This document shows, one piece after another, positions 35,404 through 44,494 of a DNA stretch of 64,000 nucleotides. This stretch comes from an uncultured Anaerolineaceae bacterium. Lineage in GTDB: Bacteria; Chloroflexota; Anaerolineae; Anaerolineales; Anaerolineaceae. The stretch spans positions 1-64,000 of the forward strand of contig CALIHP010000033.1 of the NCBI GenBank assembly GCA_938020565.1. Reading direction: 5' to 3'. The position numbers were made by a program, and so were the translations under genes. The notes beneath the pieces are model-generated. The model worked only from the letters and a program-made list of their open reading frames with translations, did no database searches and was not told the DNA's origin. Every line of letters starts with the position of its first letter. Positions within the stretch are counted from its first letter, which is position 1.

Positions 35404-36684
35404 ATGAAAAAAAACCAGTTCCTCACCTTATTGCTTCTTTCTGTCTTTTCTCTGCTGCTATTATCAGCGTGCACGCCGAAAAGCCAGGAACCGGAAACAA
35501 CGTCCGATAATTCCGCGCCAGGAGCTGTCCAGGCTGCGAAAAAAATTATCCTCATGACCAATGATACAACCTTCCCCGGCTTTGAGGAATATAGAAAAGC
35601 CGCGGAAGCTGCGACTGGGCTGACGATCGAGACGATTACTTCTCCAAGCAATTCGACGGATCGCCTCTCTAAAATTACAACGATCCTTTCATCGGGAGAC
35701 GACAGCGTTGACATTATCGCGATCGATGATGAAATGATGAGCCAGTATAAATCCGCCGGTTTTCTCGAACCGCTTCAGGAAACCGTCATGACGCCTGACA
35801 TCTTTTCAAATTTCCAGACCGAATACATGAAGGCTCGCGCAATGGTTGGAGAAAATATCTACTCCGTTCCGATGTACACGGAAATCCTGGCATACTGGAT
35901 CGACGAGACAAAGGTCAAAAGCGCCGGACTCGAAGCTTCTCCAAAAAATCTCGACGAATTCATGCAGTTCGTCAGCGCCAACAGCGGGGACCAGAAATTT
36001 GGATACGGAGGCGCCTGGGAGAAAACCTATGTATTCAACGAGATCGGAACGTTCGTCAATCTGTTCGGAGGCGATTACTTGGATTGGACAAATCCGAATT
36101 CGCGGAAAGCTGTCGAATTCATGTATAACCTGCTGAAAGACGGATACACGGCCAAAGCGCAGCTGGCAGATCAATATGACCCCATGATGCAGAAAATGTT
36201 TGACGGTACATATGCGTCGCTTTTTATGTACACCGGCGCGCTGCAAACGTTTATCGATTCCGGAAAGTATGGCCCGGACGGGATCCATATGGCCCCGATG
36301 CCAACCTTCGAGCGCAACACCGCATACATGGCAAGCTGGCACTATGTCCTGAATAAAGAATCGAAAAATAAAGAGGCCGCCATTGAATTCCTGAAATGGG
36401 CCGCGTCTCCAGAGGGGGAAAAAGCCTATTTCGCAATGTGCTCCCGCATGCCGGCGAGGAAAGACGTCGTATTAGACCCGACGTTCGAAGCGACCGGCGT
36501 CGAAGACTTCCGGGAGTATCTGGAAAATACGACGCTGCTTGCCCGAGACATGGCGCCGCAGGCGATGGAATTCATCAGCGCGATCGGATCGCTGTTCCAG
36601 CAGTATGTATCGGACGAAATCACGCTGGACGCTTTCTGTGAACAGGCGCAAAAGGAAGTCGAAACTTATATGCCGAAAGAATAA
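35404..36684 (+). CDS. sugar ABC transporter binding lipoprotein
   Basis: A 426-residue lipoprotein: signal peptide with lipobox LLLLSAC, then a Ser/Thr/Glu linker and the type I sugar-binding fold (ENIYSVPMYTEILAYWIDE, AIEFLKWAASPEGEKAYF). It captures a saccharide for the two permeases that follow. It is divergent from the sensor kinase, which is the usual layout for a two-component-controlled importer. AAAGGAG lies at the right distance from the ATG. Confidence 0.93.
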   Translation: MKKNQFLTLLLLSVFSLLLLSACTPKSQEPETTSDNSAPGAVQAAKKIILMTNDTTFPGFEEYRKAAEAATGLTIETITSPSNSTDRLSKITTILSSGDDSVDIIAIDDEMMSQYKSAGFLEPLQETVMTPDIFSNFQTEYMKARAMVGENIYSVPMYTEILAYWIDETKVKSAGLEASPKNLDEFMQFVSANSGDQKFGYGGAWEKTYVFNEIGTFVNLFGGDYLDWTNPNSRKAVEFMYNLLKDGYTAKAQLADQYDPMMQKMFDGTYASLFMYTGALQTFIDSGKYGPDGIHMAPMPTFERNTAYMASWHYVLNKESKNKEAAIEFLKWAASPEGEKAYFAMCSRMPARKDVVLDPTFEATGVEDFREYLENTTLLARDMAPQAMEFISAIGSLFQQYVSDEITLDAFCEQAQKEVETYMPKE

Positions 36685-36720
36685 CCTCAGGGCAGGATAC
36701 CATTCTTAACGGTTCAGGCA

Positions 36721-36756
36721 AACGCGCGCGCCGCCGGATTTTACAGCGCGCGCGTT
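36721..36756 (+). other. intercistronic hairpin, binding protein / permease
   Basis: A perfect 11-bp stem, AACGCGCGCGC with GCGCGCGCGTT, and a 14-base loop, in the 111-base gap between binding-protein and permease genes. There is no U-run. Confidence 0.8.
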
Positions 36757-36795
36757 CAATGAAATAACCTTATTTATAGAAGGCAGGAAGAGCCA

Positions 36796-37677
36796 ATGAC
36801 ACAAAAGAGAAATAAACTTTGGGCTGCATGGGGCCTTATCCTACCTGCAATCCTGATAAGAGCCTTTACAACCCTATACCCGGTAGCCATAACGCTATAT
36901 AACAGCCTGTTCGAAATAAACGGATTTAAAGGTGGAATTCCAATTTTCGTCGGGCTCGGAAATTTCAGTCGTGCGTTCTCAGATCCAAAACTGATTACGT
37001 CGATCTCGTTTACATTAATCTTCACCTTCTTCTCAATCCTGGGGCATCTCGTTTTAGGAATGATTCTTGCGCTCGTGCTGAACTATAAATTCCGAGGGCA
37101 GCAGCTATTGCGCACGATCGTTCTTATCCCATGGGCAATGCCAATGGTAGTCGCTGGAATCGCGGCACGCTGGGCGTTTAACGACCAGTTCGGACTCGTC
37201 AACGATCTGATTCGAAGGTTCTTTCCAAATTTCCATTACGACTGGCTGGTCAATACAGGCTCAGCGCGCGCAGCAGTCATCCTGGTCGATATGTGGAAGG
37301 ACATCCCTTTTTTTGCGATCCTGATTTTAGCTGCGCTCCAATTCATTCCGGGCGAAATATACGAAGCGGCGAAAATTGACGGTTCAGGTCCGATCCGAAC
37401 CTTTTTCAGCGTTACGCTGCCGAATATTGCTAAAACGCTCCTCTCACAGAGCATCTTCTTCATTCTCTGGCGGATAACGAGTTTTGACCTTGTTTACGCG
37501 ATGACCTCCGGCGGGCCAGGCGACTCGACAACACTCCTGAGCTATCGGATCATGCTCGAAGCGTTCAATAACCTGAATCCCGGATACGCATCTGCAATTT
37601 CGGTCATCCTTTTTATCCTGATGGCAATCGTCGCCGGAATTAACCTGACCGCACTGAAAAAAGTCGGAAACAAGTAG
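36796..37677 (+). CDS. sugar ABC permease (MalF-type)
   Basis: A 293-residue permease of six helices with EAA loop YEAAKIDGSGPIRTFFSVTL. It starts 111 bases after the binding-protein gene, beyond the hairpin, with AGGAAG as ribosome site. It forms the channel with the next gene. Confidence 0.93.
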   Translation: MTQKRNKLWAAWGLILPAILIRAFTTLYPVAITLYNSLFEINGFKGGIPIFVGLGNFSRAFSDPKLITSISFTLIFTFFSILGHLVLGMILALVLNYKFRGQQLLRTIVLIPWAMPMVVAGIAARWAFNDQFGLVNDLIRRFFPNFHYDWLVNTGSARAAVILVDMWKDIPFFAILILAALQFIPGEIYEAAKIDGSGPIRTFFSVTLPNIAKTLLSQSIFFILWRITSFDLVYAMTSGGPGDSTTLLSYRIMLEAFNNLNPGYASAISVILFILMAIVAGINLTALKKVGNK

Positions 37678-37690
37678 AGAACATAATAAT

Positions 37691-38530
37691 ATGAAACCAA
37701 TGTCGCTCCTTAAATTCAGACGTTCGTATATTTGGATTCTCGCGACTCTGATCGCAATCATCATCCTGTTTCCAATTGCCTGGGTCTTTACGTCATCCAT
37801 TACGCCCGCCGGCGAGCTCTTCACAACACCCATCCATTACATCCCGCTGAACCCGACGCTGGCAAATTATCAGCGGCTTTTCGAAACATTAAAAATAGGT
37901 GAAAAGATCAAAAATACCCTGATCATCACCTTCTCCTCGCTCATCCTGTCAACAATCGTCTGCACATTCGCAGCTTACGCGTTCAACAGGTATGCGTCCA
38001 AAGGACTGACCGTTGTATTCGGCTGTCTATTAGCGACATCGCTCATTCCTCCGATCGTAACCGCCAGGCCATTATACGATTTTATTCGCAGCGCCGGCCT
38101 GATCGACACGTTCCCTGGATTAATCCTCCTTTACACGAGTTCACTGATCCCGTTCAGCGTCGTTATCCTGACCGGCTTTTTCAATGAAATCCCTGTAACG
38201 ATCGAGGAAGCCGCGGAGGTAGACGGCTGCACCTTCTTCCAGAAATTTTTTCACATTATTTTACCGATTCTCAGGCCTGGCCTCGCTACAATCAGCATCA
38301 TCAATTTTATTTCATGCCTCAACGATCTTTTTACCCCGCTCTTCTTCGCGTCCAAGATCGAGGTACTCAGCGTCGCGATCACGACGATTCCAAGAAATAA
38401 CGCGTACAGCGTCCCTTGGGATTTAACAAGCGCGATGGGCTGGATTATTCTGCTGCCGATTATCGGTTTCGTCGCCATCTTCCAGAAACAGATCATGGAA
38501 GGAATTATGGCCGGCGGAATTAAAGGATAA
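37691..38530 (+). CDS. sugar ABC permease (MalG-type)
   Basis: A 279-residue permease with EAA loop EEAAEVDGCTFFQKFFHII and the C-terminus KQIMEGIMAGGIKG. It follows its partner by 13 bases. No ATPase gene is present in the operon, so a shared MsmK-type ATPase elsewhere must energise it. Confidence 0.93.
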   Translation: MKPMSLLKFRRSYIWILATLIAIIILFPIAWVFTSSITPAGELFTTPIHYIPLNPTLANYQRLFETLKIGEKIKNTLIITFSSLILSTIVCTFAAYAFNRYASKGLTVVFGCLLATSLIPPIVTARPLYDFIRSAGLIDTFPGLILLYTSSLIPFSVVILTGFFNEIPVTIEEAAEVDGCTFFQKFFHIILPILRPGLATISIINFISCLNDLFTPLFFASKIEVLSVAITTIPRNNAYSVPWDLTSAMGWIILLPIIGFVAIFQKQIMEGIMAGGIKG

Positions 38531-38551
38531 TTCTTTACAGGGAGTCAAAAG

Positions 38552-39643
38552 ATGAACGATCTAAGCAATATCTATATCTTACAGGACGGAACGTCCGGCG
38601 CAATCACGGCGGAAAACCCGAAGGGAGAAAAAGGTCACGGCGGAACGGCAGCGAGTCCTTTGGGACCCTCCCGGAAAGGACGCCCCTGTATCGGATTAAA
38701 AAGCGGAACTTCAGAAACAATCGCCGAAATAATCGGCCCAGGAATCATCCGACATATCTGGATAACCGTCCCTGATCGAACCTCCGACGAAGACAGATAC
38801 GTTTTGCGCGATTTAATCCTGAAAATCTACTGGGATGATGAGGAAATTCCGGCTGTTATCGCTCCGCTTGGAGATTTTTTCTGCTGTGGCTTCGCCGTCG
38901 AAACAATCGTTAACGCTTTACCGATCGTCGTTTGCCCCACGAGAGGAATGAACTGTTATTTTCCAATGCCTTTCCTCAAAAAAGCGAAAATCGTCATAGA
39001 AAATCAGCACCCCGCCGATCTTAACGGGTTTTTCTATCAGGTCGATTATGCGCTCATGAAGGATCTCCCCGGTCCGATCGGCTATTTCCATGCGCAATGG
39101 AGAAGGGAAAAGATCACGGAAAAAGCTAAGGACTTTACGGTTCTGGACAACGTCAGCGGAAAAGGGCAATACGTCGGAACATATCTGGCGCTGGCGACGC
39201 TTGAGCGTTACTGGTGGGGCGAAGGCGAGTTCAAATTTTATATCGACGGAGATCGGGATTATCCGACAATCTGTGGGACGGGAACGGAAGATTATTTCGG
39301 CGGATCATGGAGTTTCGCCGCACAAGTCGACCGGAAAACCGTCGAACAAACTTATTGCACACCATTCCTGGGCTATCCGTTCTATAGTGCGCATGACACA
39401 AAAATCCATAACCCCTATCATAACGATGACGCGCCGCCAATGCGTGGACTTTACAGGTTTCATATTCCTGATCCGATCTTATTTTCGGAAAATATCCGCG
39501 TCACCGTACAACAAATCGGCGTAAACTTCAAAGGCTTATTCGAGCGTCAGGACGACGTCGCTGCGACAGCCTACTGGTATCTCGATAAAGCGGCCGGAAC
39601 GCTATCCACACTTCCGCAGCGGGAGGATCGCTGGCCAAGGTAA
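38552..39643 (+). CDS. GH172 (DUF2961) glycoside hydrolase
   Basis: A 363-residue soluble enzyme with no signal peptide. The family signature includes IGPGIIRHIWIT, GDFFCCGFA, PMPFLKKAKIVIENQ and GTGTEDYFGGSW, which contains a likely catalytic Glu. Characterised GH172 enzymes act on furanosides: difructose dianhydride/inulobiose or D-arabinan. It is the last gene of this ABC operon, 21 bases after the permease, so the imported sugar is probably a fructofuranoside or arabinofuranoside oligosaccharide. The exact linkage is not readable. Confidence 0.88.
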   Translation: MNDLSNIYILQDGTSGAITAENPKGEKGHGGTAASPLGPSRKGRPCIGLKSGTSETIAEIIGPGIIRHIWITVPDRTSDEDRYVLRDLILKIYWDDEEIPAVIAPLGDFFCCGFAVETIVNALPIVVCPTRGMNCYFPMPFLKKAKIVIENQHPADLNGFFYQVDYALMKDLPGPIGYFHAQWRREKITEKAKDFTVLDNVSGKGQYVGTYLALATLERYWWGEGEFKFYIDGDRDYPTICGTGTEDYFGGSWSFAAQVDRKTVEQTYCTPFLGYPFYSAHDTKIHNPYHNDDAPPMRGLYRFHIPDPILFSENIRVTVQQIGVNFKGLFERQDDVAATAYWYLDKAAGTLSTLPQREDRWPR

Positions 39644-39740
39644 CGTCAAATAACGTCAGTTCCTCCGCATGCATCTCAAGGGTCCGAATCAGCGCCTCCG
39701 CTCATATAAATCCATGACGGCGCAGCTGGCTGCGTTTCCT

Positions 39741-39776
39741 TATCCGAAAATGGTAACATCCCACCATTTTCGGATA
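39741..39776. repeat. perfect 14-bp inverted repeat upstream of a GT2 gene
   Basis: TATCCGAAAATGGT and ACCATTTTCGGATA around an eight-base loop, ending 24 bases before the GT2 ATG. No U-run follows on either strand, so it is more likely an operator or an RNA element than a terminator. A weaker hairpin, CGCAG-CTGG-CTGCG, precedes it at 39721-39734. Confidence 0.75.
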
Positions 39777-39800
39777 AAATCATATCTGAAAGGGAAACCC

Positions 39801-40691
39801 ATGACCGCAAGCCCGCAGCTGACCATCCTCATTCCGGCCTACAACGAAGAAGCCGCACTGCCCCATACCCTCGCCGACACGCTCGCCTGGTGCGAAGCGC
39901 ACGACGCAAACTGCGTCGTCGTCAACGACGCGTCGACCGATCGGACCGGCGCAATTCTCGCCGATTTCGCCGCAGGGAACCATCGGCTGACCGTCAGGAC
40001 GCATAAAGTCAATCGCGGATACGGCGGCGCGCTCAAAACCGGAATCGCCGCGGTTCAGACCCCGCTCGTCCTGACGATGGACGCTGATGGGCAACATCGC
40101 CTTGAAGACATCGAGCCTATGATTGAAGCCCGTGAAAAAACGGACGCCGACCTCGTCATCGGCGCGCGTTCAACTCGGAAAACGTCTTTCGCGGACCATT
40201 ACCGCGCCCTCGGGAAAACCCTTCTTCGGGCCGTCGCGAAAATCCTCGTCAGCCTCAGCGTCGACGACCTGAACAGCGGCATGAAACTCTACGACGCCGC
40301 GCTCGCGAAAAAATACCTTCCGCTCTGCCCCGCGTCGATGGCGTTTTCCGACGTCATGACCCTCGTCTTTATCCAGCAGCGTCACCTCGTCGTTGAACAG
40401 CCCATCCAGACCCGGAGCCGAATCGCCGGCGAAAGTACGATCTCGACCATGACCGCGCTCGACACGCTGATTCAAATTTTCAATATCGTGATGGTTTTCA
40501 ATCCGCTGCGAATTTTCCTGCCGGTCGGCGCGGCCGCGGTCCTGATCGGTATCCTTTGGGCAATTCCATTCTTCCTCGCCGGAAGCGGGCTGAGCGTCGC
40601 CGCCCTCCTCTCGATTACGGTCGGACTGATATCGATCCTCCTCGGCCTGATCGCGGAACAGCTTTCACAAATCCGCCGCCGCGATTTCTAA
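39801..40691 (+). CDS. GT2 glycosyltransferase (DPM-like)
   Basis: A 296-residue family 2 glycosyltransferase that most likely forms polyprenyl-phosphate sugar. It has ILIPAYNEE, VVVNDASTDRTG, MDADGQHRLEDI (the DXD motif) and two C-terminal membrane helices. I chose ATG 39801, with AAAGGG nine bases upstream; the longer frame from 39669 runs through the hairpin region and lacks homology. It converges on the cupin gene with only 12 bases between them. Confidence 0.9.
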   Translation: MTASPQLTILIPAYNEEAALPHTLADTLAWCEAHDANCVVVNDASTDRTGAILADFAAGNHRLTVRTHKVNRGYGGALKTGIAAVQTPLVLTMDADGQHRLEDIEPMIEAREKTDADLVIGARSTRKTSFADHYRALGKTLLRAVAKILVSLSVDDLNSGMKLYDAALAKKYLPLCPASMAFSDVMTLVFIQQRHLVVEQPIQTRSRIAGESTISTMTALDTLIQIFNIVMVFNPLRIFLPVGAAAVLIGILWAIPFFLAGSGLSVAALLSITVGLISILLGLIAEQLSQIRRRDF

Positions 40692-40703
40692 ACGCTCCGG
40701 GGC

Positions 40704-41207
40704 TCAGTTCCCGAAAACCGCCGGGCCTACAAGGCGCTCGATCTGCGCCGCGGCGCGCGGATACGCGCTTTTTAAAACGGCCCCGTCTCCATGCTCGTAG
40801 CTTTCCGGCGTATACCCCGGGCACATCGTCGTCCCTAAAAGCGCGAAATGACCGCCGGGAAGCAGTCTCGATCCCTGCCAGTGCCCTGCCGGAACTGTAT
40901 ACTGAACGCGATGACCTTCCCGAAGGCGGGGCCCCAGAATCGTCGTCCGAAAACTCCCGTCCGGAAGAAGCTCCAGCAGCGAAACCGGATCGCCAAGATA
41001 AAAATGATAAACCTCATCCCCGCTCAAGCGGTGCAGGTGCGAAAACGCGTCGCCGCTGAGCAGGTAATAAATCGCGGTTCCAGCCGGCTTCCCGTCGATC
41101 GTCCATGCGCTTTCGTACGTTCGCAGCGCCATTCCGCCCTCGCCTTCGAGCGGACGCAGCCCCAGCAGCTCGATAATCTCCTGGGCGTTGATTAAATCCT
41201 GATTCAT
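40704..41207 (-). CDS. DUF985 cupin protein
   Basis: A 167-residue single-domain cupin of the DUF985 type: YYLLSGDAFSHLHRLSGDEVYHFYLGDPV followed by GHWQGSRLLPGGHFALLGTTMCPGY. The His residues are placed to bind a metal. Some members bind sugars or act as isomerases, but none of that can be read here. ATG 41207 overlaps the stop of the oxidoreductase gene by four bases. It is the last gene of the nucleoside operon. Confidence 0.85.
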   Translation of the reverse strand: MNQDLINAQEIIELLGLRPLEGEGGMALRTYESAWTIDGKPAGTAIYYLLSGDAFSHLHRLSGDEVYHFYLGDPVSLLELLPDGSFRTTILGPRLREGHRVQYTVPAGHWQGSRLLPGGHFALLGTTMCPGYTPESYEHGDGAVLKSAYPRAAAQIERLVGPAVFGN

Positions 41208-42304
41208 GATCGCCCTGCCCCACGAACCGCAACCCATTCCGAACCGCGGCGGTCGCTTTCCAGGATCGCCGCGCAAACCGCGGCGTTCTCCGCCCCGTCG
41301 TCAAACGTCGGCAGGCGCGCGCTGCCGTCCCTCCGCTCCGGAGATAGAACCGTCCGATAAAATAATCCAATCGACGAATAAAACGTATCGCCGAAACCCT
41401 CACCAAATCCAAACGATTCCGTCTGAATCGGACCGCCCTTCCGCGAAACCGAAAGAACGCCGTTCGCTTCCGAATTCCACCAGAAATTCCCGCGTTCGCA
41501 AGTCGCTTCAATCGTGAGCCGGTTCTCGCGGCCCGGAGAAACCTCGGACAAAACGATCGAACCGATCGTCCCTTCCCCGAATTGCAGGTGGATTATCGCC
41601 GCGTCTTCCGATTCAACCTGAATCACCTCTCCCTCGCCCGATTCATCCTCCGGCGACATCATCCCATCCGGTCCTATCCGCCGCTTCGGGAAAAAGCGCC
41701 CCAGCCGCGCCGAAACCGCCGTAATTTCCAGACCGGTAATAAACCGCGCCAGGTCCAGCCAATGGCTCCCGATCTCGGTCACAGCGCGCATCGGACCGCC
41801 GATCGCCGGATCGTACCGCCATTGGTACCGCGCCGGAAGCGCGTGAAAAGACTGAAGGTAATCCCCATGAATCAGCAGCGGGCGTCCAAAATCACCCGAA
41901 CGGATCCTCGCGCGAAGCGCCAGACAGGCCGGATAAAACCGGACATTGAATCCAACCGCGCAAACGGAACCGCGCTCTCGCGCCGCCTCCGCCAGGACCG
42001 CAGCCTCATCCGCGTCCAGGCAAAGCGGTTTTTCGCAGTAAATATGCTTACCCTGATCCAGGCAGAACCGGATCAGGCCGCTATGCGTCGACGGCGGCGT
42101 ACAGAGATGAACCGCGTCGATCGCCGGATCCGAAATCAGCTCCAGCTCCGTCCCCCACCGCGGAATACCATGCCGCGCCGCGAAAGCCCGCGCTTCGTCC
42201 TCCGTCTCCGCGATAACCGCCGCCGGCCTCGCGTCTAACCGCTTCATCGCCGAAACATGCAGTTCCGCAATCCCGCCGGCCCCAACGATCGCCGTCCGAA
42301 TCAT
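41204..42304 (-). CDS. Gfo/Idh/MocA-family oxidoreductase
   Basis: A 366-residue NAD(P)-dependent sugar dehydrogenase-like enzyme. The N-terminal Rossmann motif is IVGAGGIAELH, the catalytic Lys lies in YCEKPLCLD, and the C-terminal part has the usual mixed alpha/beta fold with SHWLDLARFI. The substrate is normally a cyclic sugar or polyol. It is downstream of the nucleoside importer by 22 bases, so it may oxidise the freed sugar or an analogue. That is inference from position. Confidence 0.88.
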   Translation of the reverse strand: MIRTAIVGAGGIAELHVSAMKRLDARPAAVIAETEDEARAFAARHGIPRWGTELELISDPAIDAVHLCTPPSTHSGLIRFCLDQGKHIYCEKPLCLDADEAAVLAEAARERGSVCAVGFNVRFYPACLALRARIRSGDFGRPLLIHGDYLQSFHALPARYQWRYDPAIGGPMRAVTEIGSHWLDLARFITGLEITAVSARLGRFFPKRRIGPDGMMSPEDESGEGEVIQVESEDAAIIHLQFGEGTIGSIVLSEVSPGRENRLTIEATCERGNFWWNSEANGVLSVSRKGGPIQTESFGFGEGFGDTFYSSIGLFYRTVLSPERRDGSARLPTFDDGAENAAVCAAILESDRRGSEWVAVRGAGRS

Positions 42305-42326
42305 CTCGCCTCCATCTGCATTCTCC

Positions 42327-43295
42327 CTAACGCTTCCCTTTATCGTACGCCTCGCCGATCGCGCGCGGCGGATGGTTCCGCTTCGAGAAGAAAAGCAGGA
42401 GCAGGAGCGTTAGAATATACGGAATCGTCATGAACAGGTTCGTATACTGCGACGACAGCCCCATGAATAAACAGAGCTGGTACCCGCCCGCCCGGGCGAT
42501 CCCGAAAAACAGGCAGACAAAAAAGGTCGGAACAATATTCCAATTTCCGAAAATCATCGCCGCAATCGCCAGATATCCATATCCGAGATAGATACTTGGG
42601 GAAAACTGCGACAGGAGCGAATACGCAAAACACATCCCGCCGATCCCCGAAAGCCCGCCGGAAATCATGACCGCGATAAACCGCGTCCGCGCGACGTTCC
42701 CGCCAGCCGCGTCGACCGCCTGCGGATTATCGCCGCAGGCGCGCAGCCGCATCCCGAAACGCGTTTTATACATCAGGTACCACGCGAACAAGCTGATAAC
42801 CAGCAGGATAACCTCGAATGGATATACGTTCGTAAAAACAGCGCCGAGAACCGGCACCGAACCCAATCCGGGAACCGTAAACCGATCCGAAACCCCCAGC
42901 GTAAATTTATTCGAAGCGCTCCCGTATAAAACGCCGCTGATCTGAGACGTGAGAAACGTTGTCAGCGAAATTCCCAAGATATTAATAACCACCCCGCTGA
43001 TGACCTGCTCCGCTTTAAACTGGATGCAAAGCAGCGCATGCAGAATCGCGTACAGCGCCCCGCCAAGAAACGCCATCGCCAGCGCAATATACAGGATCGT
43101 CTGAGTCGAAAGTCCGGCGTACAGCGCTAAAATCGTCGCCAGCACCGCGCCGCAGAACGCGCCAAAGCCCTGGAAGCCTTCGACCGCTAAATTCGTCACG
43201 CCGCTCTTTTCCGAGTAAATTGCGCCGACCGCCATGATAAAAAGCGGAATTCCGAAAGCCAAACCGTCAGTGATCATGTTATGAAGATAATTCAT
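42327..43295 (-). CDS. nucleoside ABC permease (YufQ/NupQ-type)
   Basis: A 322-residue permease of the BMP-associated branched-chain-like family. It has NLAVEGFQGFGAF, GDNPQAVDAAGGNVARTRFI and ISGGLSGIGG, and about eight or nine helices. It pairs with the preceding permease; the two overlap by four bases. Confidence 0.92.
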   Translation of the reverse strand: MNYLHNMITDGLAFGIPLFIMAVGAIYSEKSGVTNLAVEGFQGFGAFCGAVLATILALYAGLSTQTILYIALAMAFLGGALYAILHALLCIQFKAEQVISGVVINILGISLTTFLTSQISGVLYGSASNKFTLGVSDRFTVPGLGSVPVLGAVFTNVYPFEVILLVISLFAWYLMYKTRFGMRLRACGDNPQAVDAAGGNVARTRFIAVMISGGLSGIGGMCFAYSLLSQFSPSIYLGYGYLAIAAMIFGNWNIVPTFFVCLFFGIARAGGYQLCLFMGLSSQYTNLFMTIPYILTLLLLLFFSKRNHPPRAIGEAYDKGKR

Positions 43296-44494
43296 GCTTC
43301 GCCGTCCGTCCTGTTTTCCCGTTCCGCGACCGGAGCCAGTCCAGCCCCGTCCGCTTCGTCGAGCCGCTCTGAATACGCCCCCGCTTTCGCGCGGAAATAC
43401 TCGCCGCAGGCGGTAAACAGCAGCAGAATTCCGGTAATCACCGACGAAATTTCCTTCGCCACCCCGACCATCGAGCTCATCGTGCTGCTCCCGTTTTGGA
43501 AAATCGTAATCAGGACCGAAGACAGGATCGCGCCGATCGGACTGTTATTCCCTAAGAGCGCGGTCGCGATCGCGTCGTAGCCCATTCCCGGAAGCGTTTT
43601 TGGAATAATCGAATTCGTATACCCGAGATAATACGTCACGCCCGCCAGCCCCGCCAGCGCGCCGGAGAAAGCCATCGCCAGAACGATCTGCCGCCCGACG
43701 TGAATCCCGGCGTACAGCGCGCAATTCCGGTTCGAGCCGACCGCTTTCAGCTCAAAACCGAAAATCGTCTTATCAAAAATGAAGCGGACTACGAACGCCG
43801 TCAGGATCGCCAGCGCAATCCCCAACGGAACGTTGCAGGCGGTACCGAAAATCATCGTCTTCGTAAACGTCAGCCGTGCCGACGCGGAAATCACCTTGGA
43901 CGCGCGGCTGATCTGGTCGACGTAGAACGAATTAATAAGAAAACCAGTAACGTAGCTGATAATATAGTTAATCATGATCGTCGAAACAACCTCATGAATA
44001 TTAAACTTATATTTCAGATACCCGACGAACATCCCGACCAGTCCGCCGACAATCAATCCAATCAGGATCACCAGCGGCCGCGCGATCGCGCCCGAAAGCG
44101 CCCGGTTATACCCGACCCAAATCGTCGCCAGGAATCCGGACAGGACCATCTGGCCCGCGATTCCGATATTAAACAAGCCGCAGCGGTAAGCGAAAATAAA
44201 CGACAACGCCGCCAACAGCATCGGCGCCATGATATTCAGGAACTGGAAAAAATCCGACAGCACGCCCGTCCCCGCTCCATAGCTCGCCTTCACCGCGAAC
44301 CCGTTCCCCGCTAAAAAGCCATAGAACGCCGTAATCGGGTTCTTCCCCAAAATCAGCAGCAGCACGGACGAAGCGATCAGCGTCAGAACAATACAAAACA
44401 GCGGAACCGTCAGCCGCGTCCAGCGCTCGTTAACAAGAAGGCGGGCGAACGCCTGACGAAAACCTGCGCGATGAATCCTCATGTCGTTTTTCAA
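43292..44494 (-). CDS. nucleoside ABC permease (YufP/NupP-type)
   Basis: A 400-residue permease with RCGLFNIGIAGQMVLSGF, YKFNIHEVVSTIMINYI and AVGSNRNCALYAGIHVG, all family motifs. The C-terminal 30 residues form a charged cytoplasmic tail. It overlaps the ATPase gene by four bases and the partner permease by four, forming one translational unit. Confidence 0.92.
   Translation of the reverse strand: MKNDMRIHRAGFRQAFARLLVNERWTRLTVPLFCIVLTLIASSVLLLILGKNPITAFYGFLAGNGFAVKASYGAGTGVLSDFFQFLNIMAPMLLAALSFIFAYRCGLFNIGIAGQMVLSGFLATIWVGYNRALSGAIARPLVILIGLIVGGLVGMFVGYLKYKFNIHEVVSTIMINYIISYVTGFLINSFYVDQISRASKVISASARLTFTKTMIFGTACNVPLGIALAILTAFVVRFIFDKTIFGFELKAVGSNRNCALYAGIHVGRQIVLAMAFSGALAGLAGVTYYLGYTNSIIPKTLPGMGYDAIATALLGNNSPIGAILSSVLITIFQNGSSTMSSMVGVAKEISSVITGILLLFTACGEYFRAKAGAYSERLDEADGAGLAPVAERENRTDGEA

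Noticed and set aside
39669..39800. N-terminal extension of the second GT2
   Set aside because: It would translate through the 14-bp inverted repeat; the catalytic domain begins at the later ATG, which has AAAGGG.
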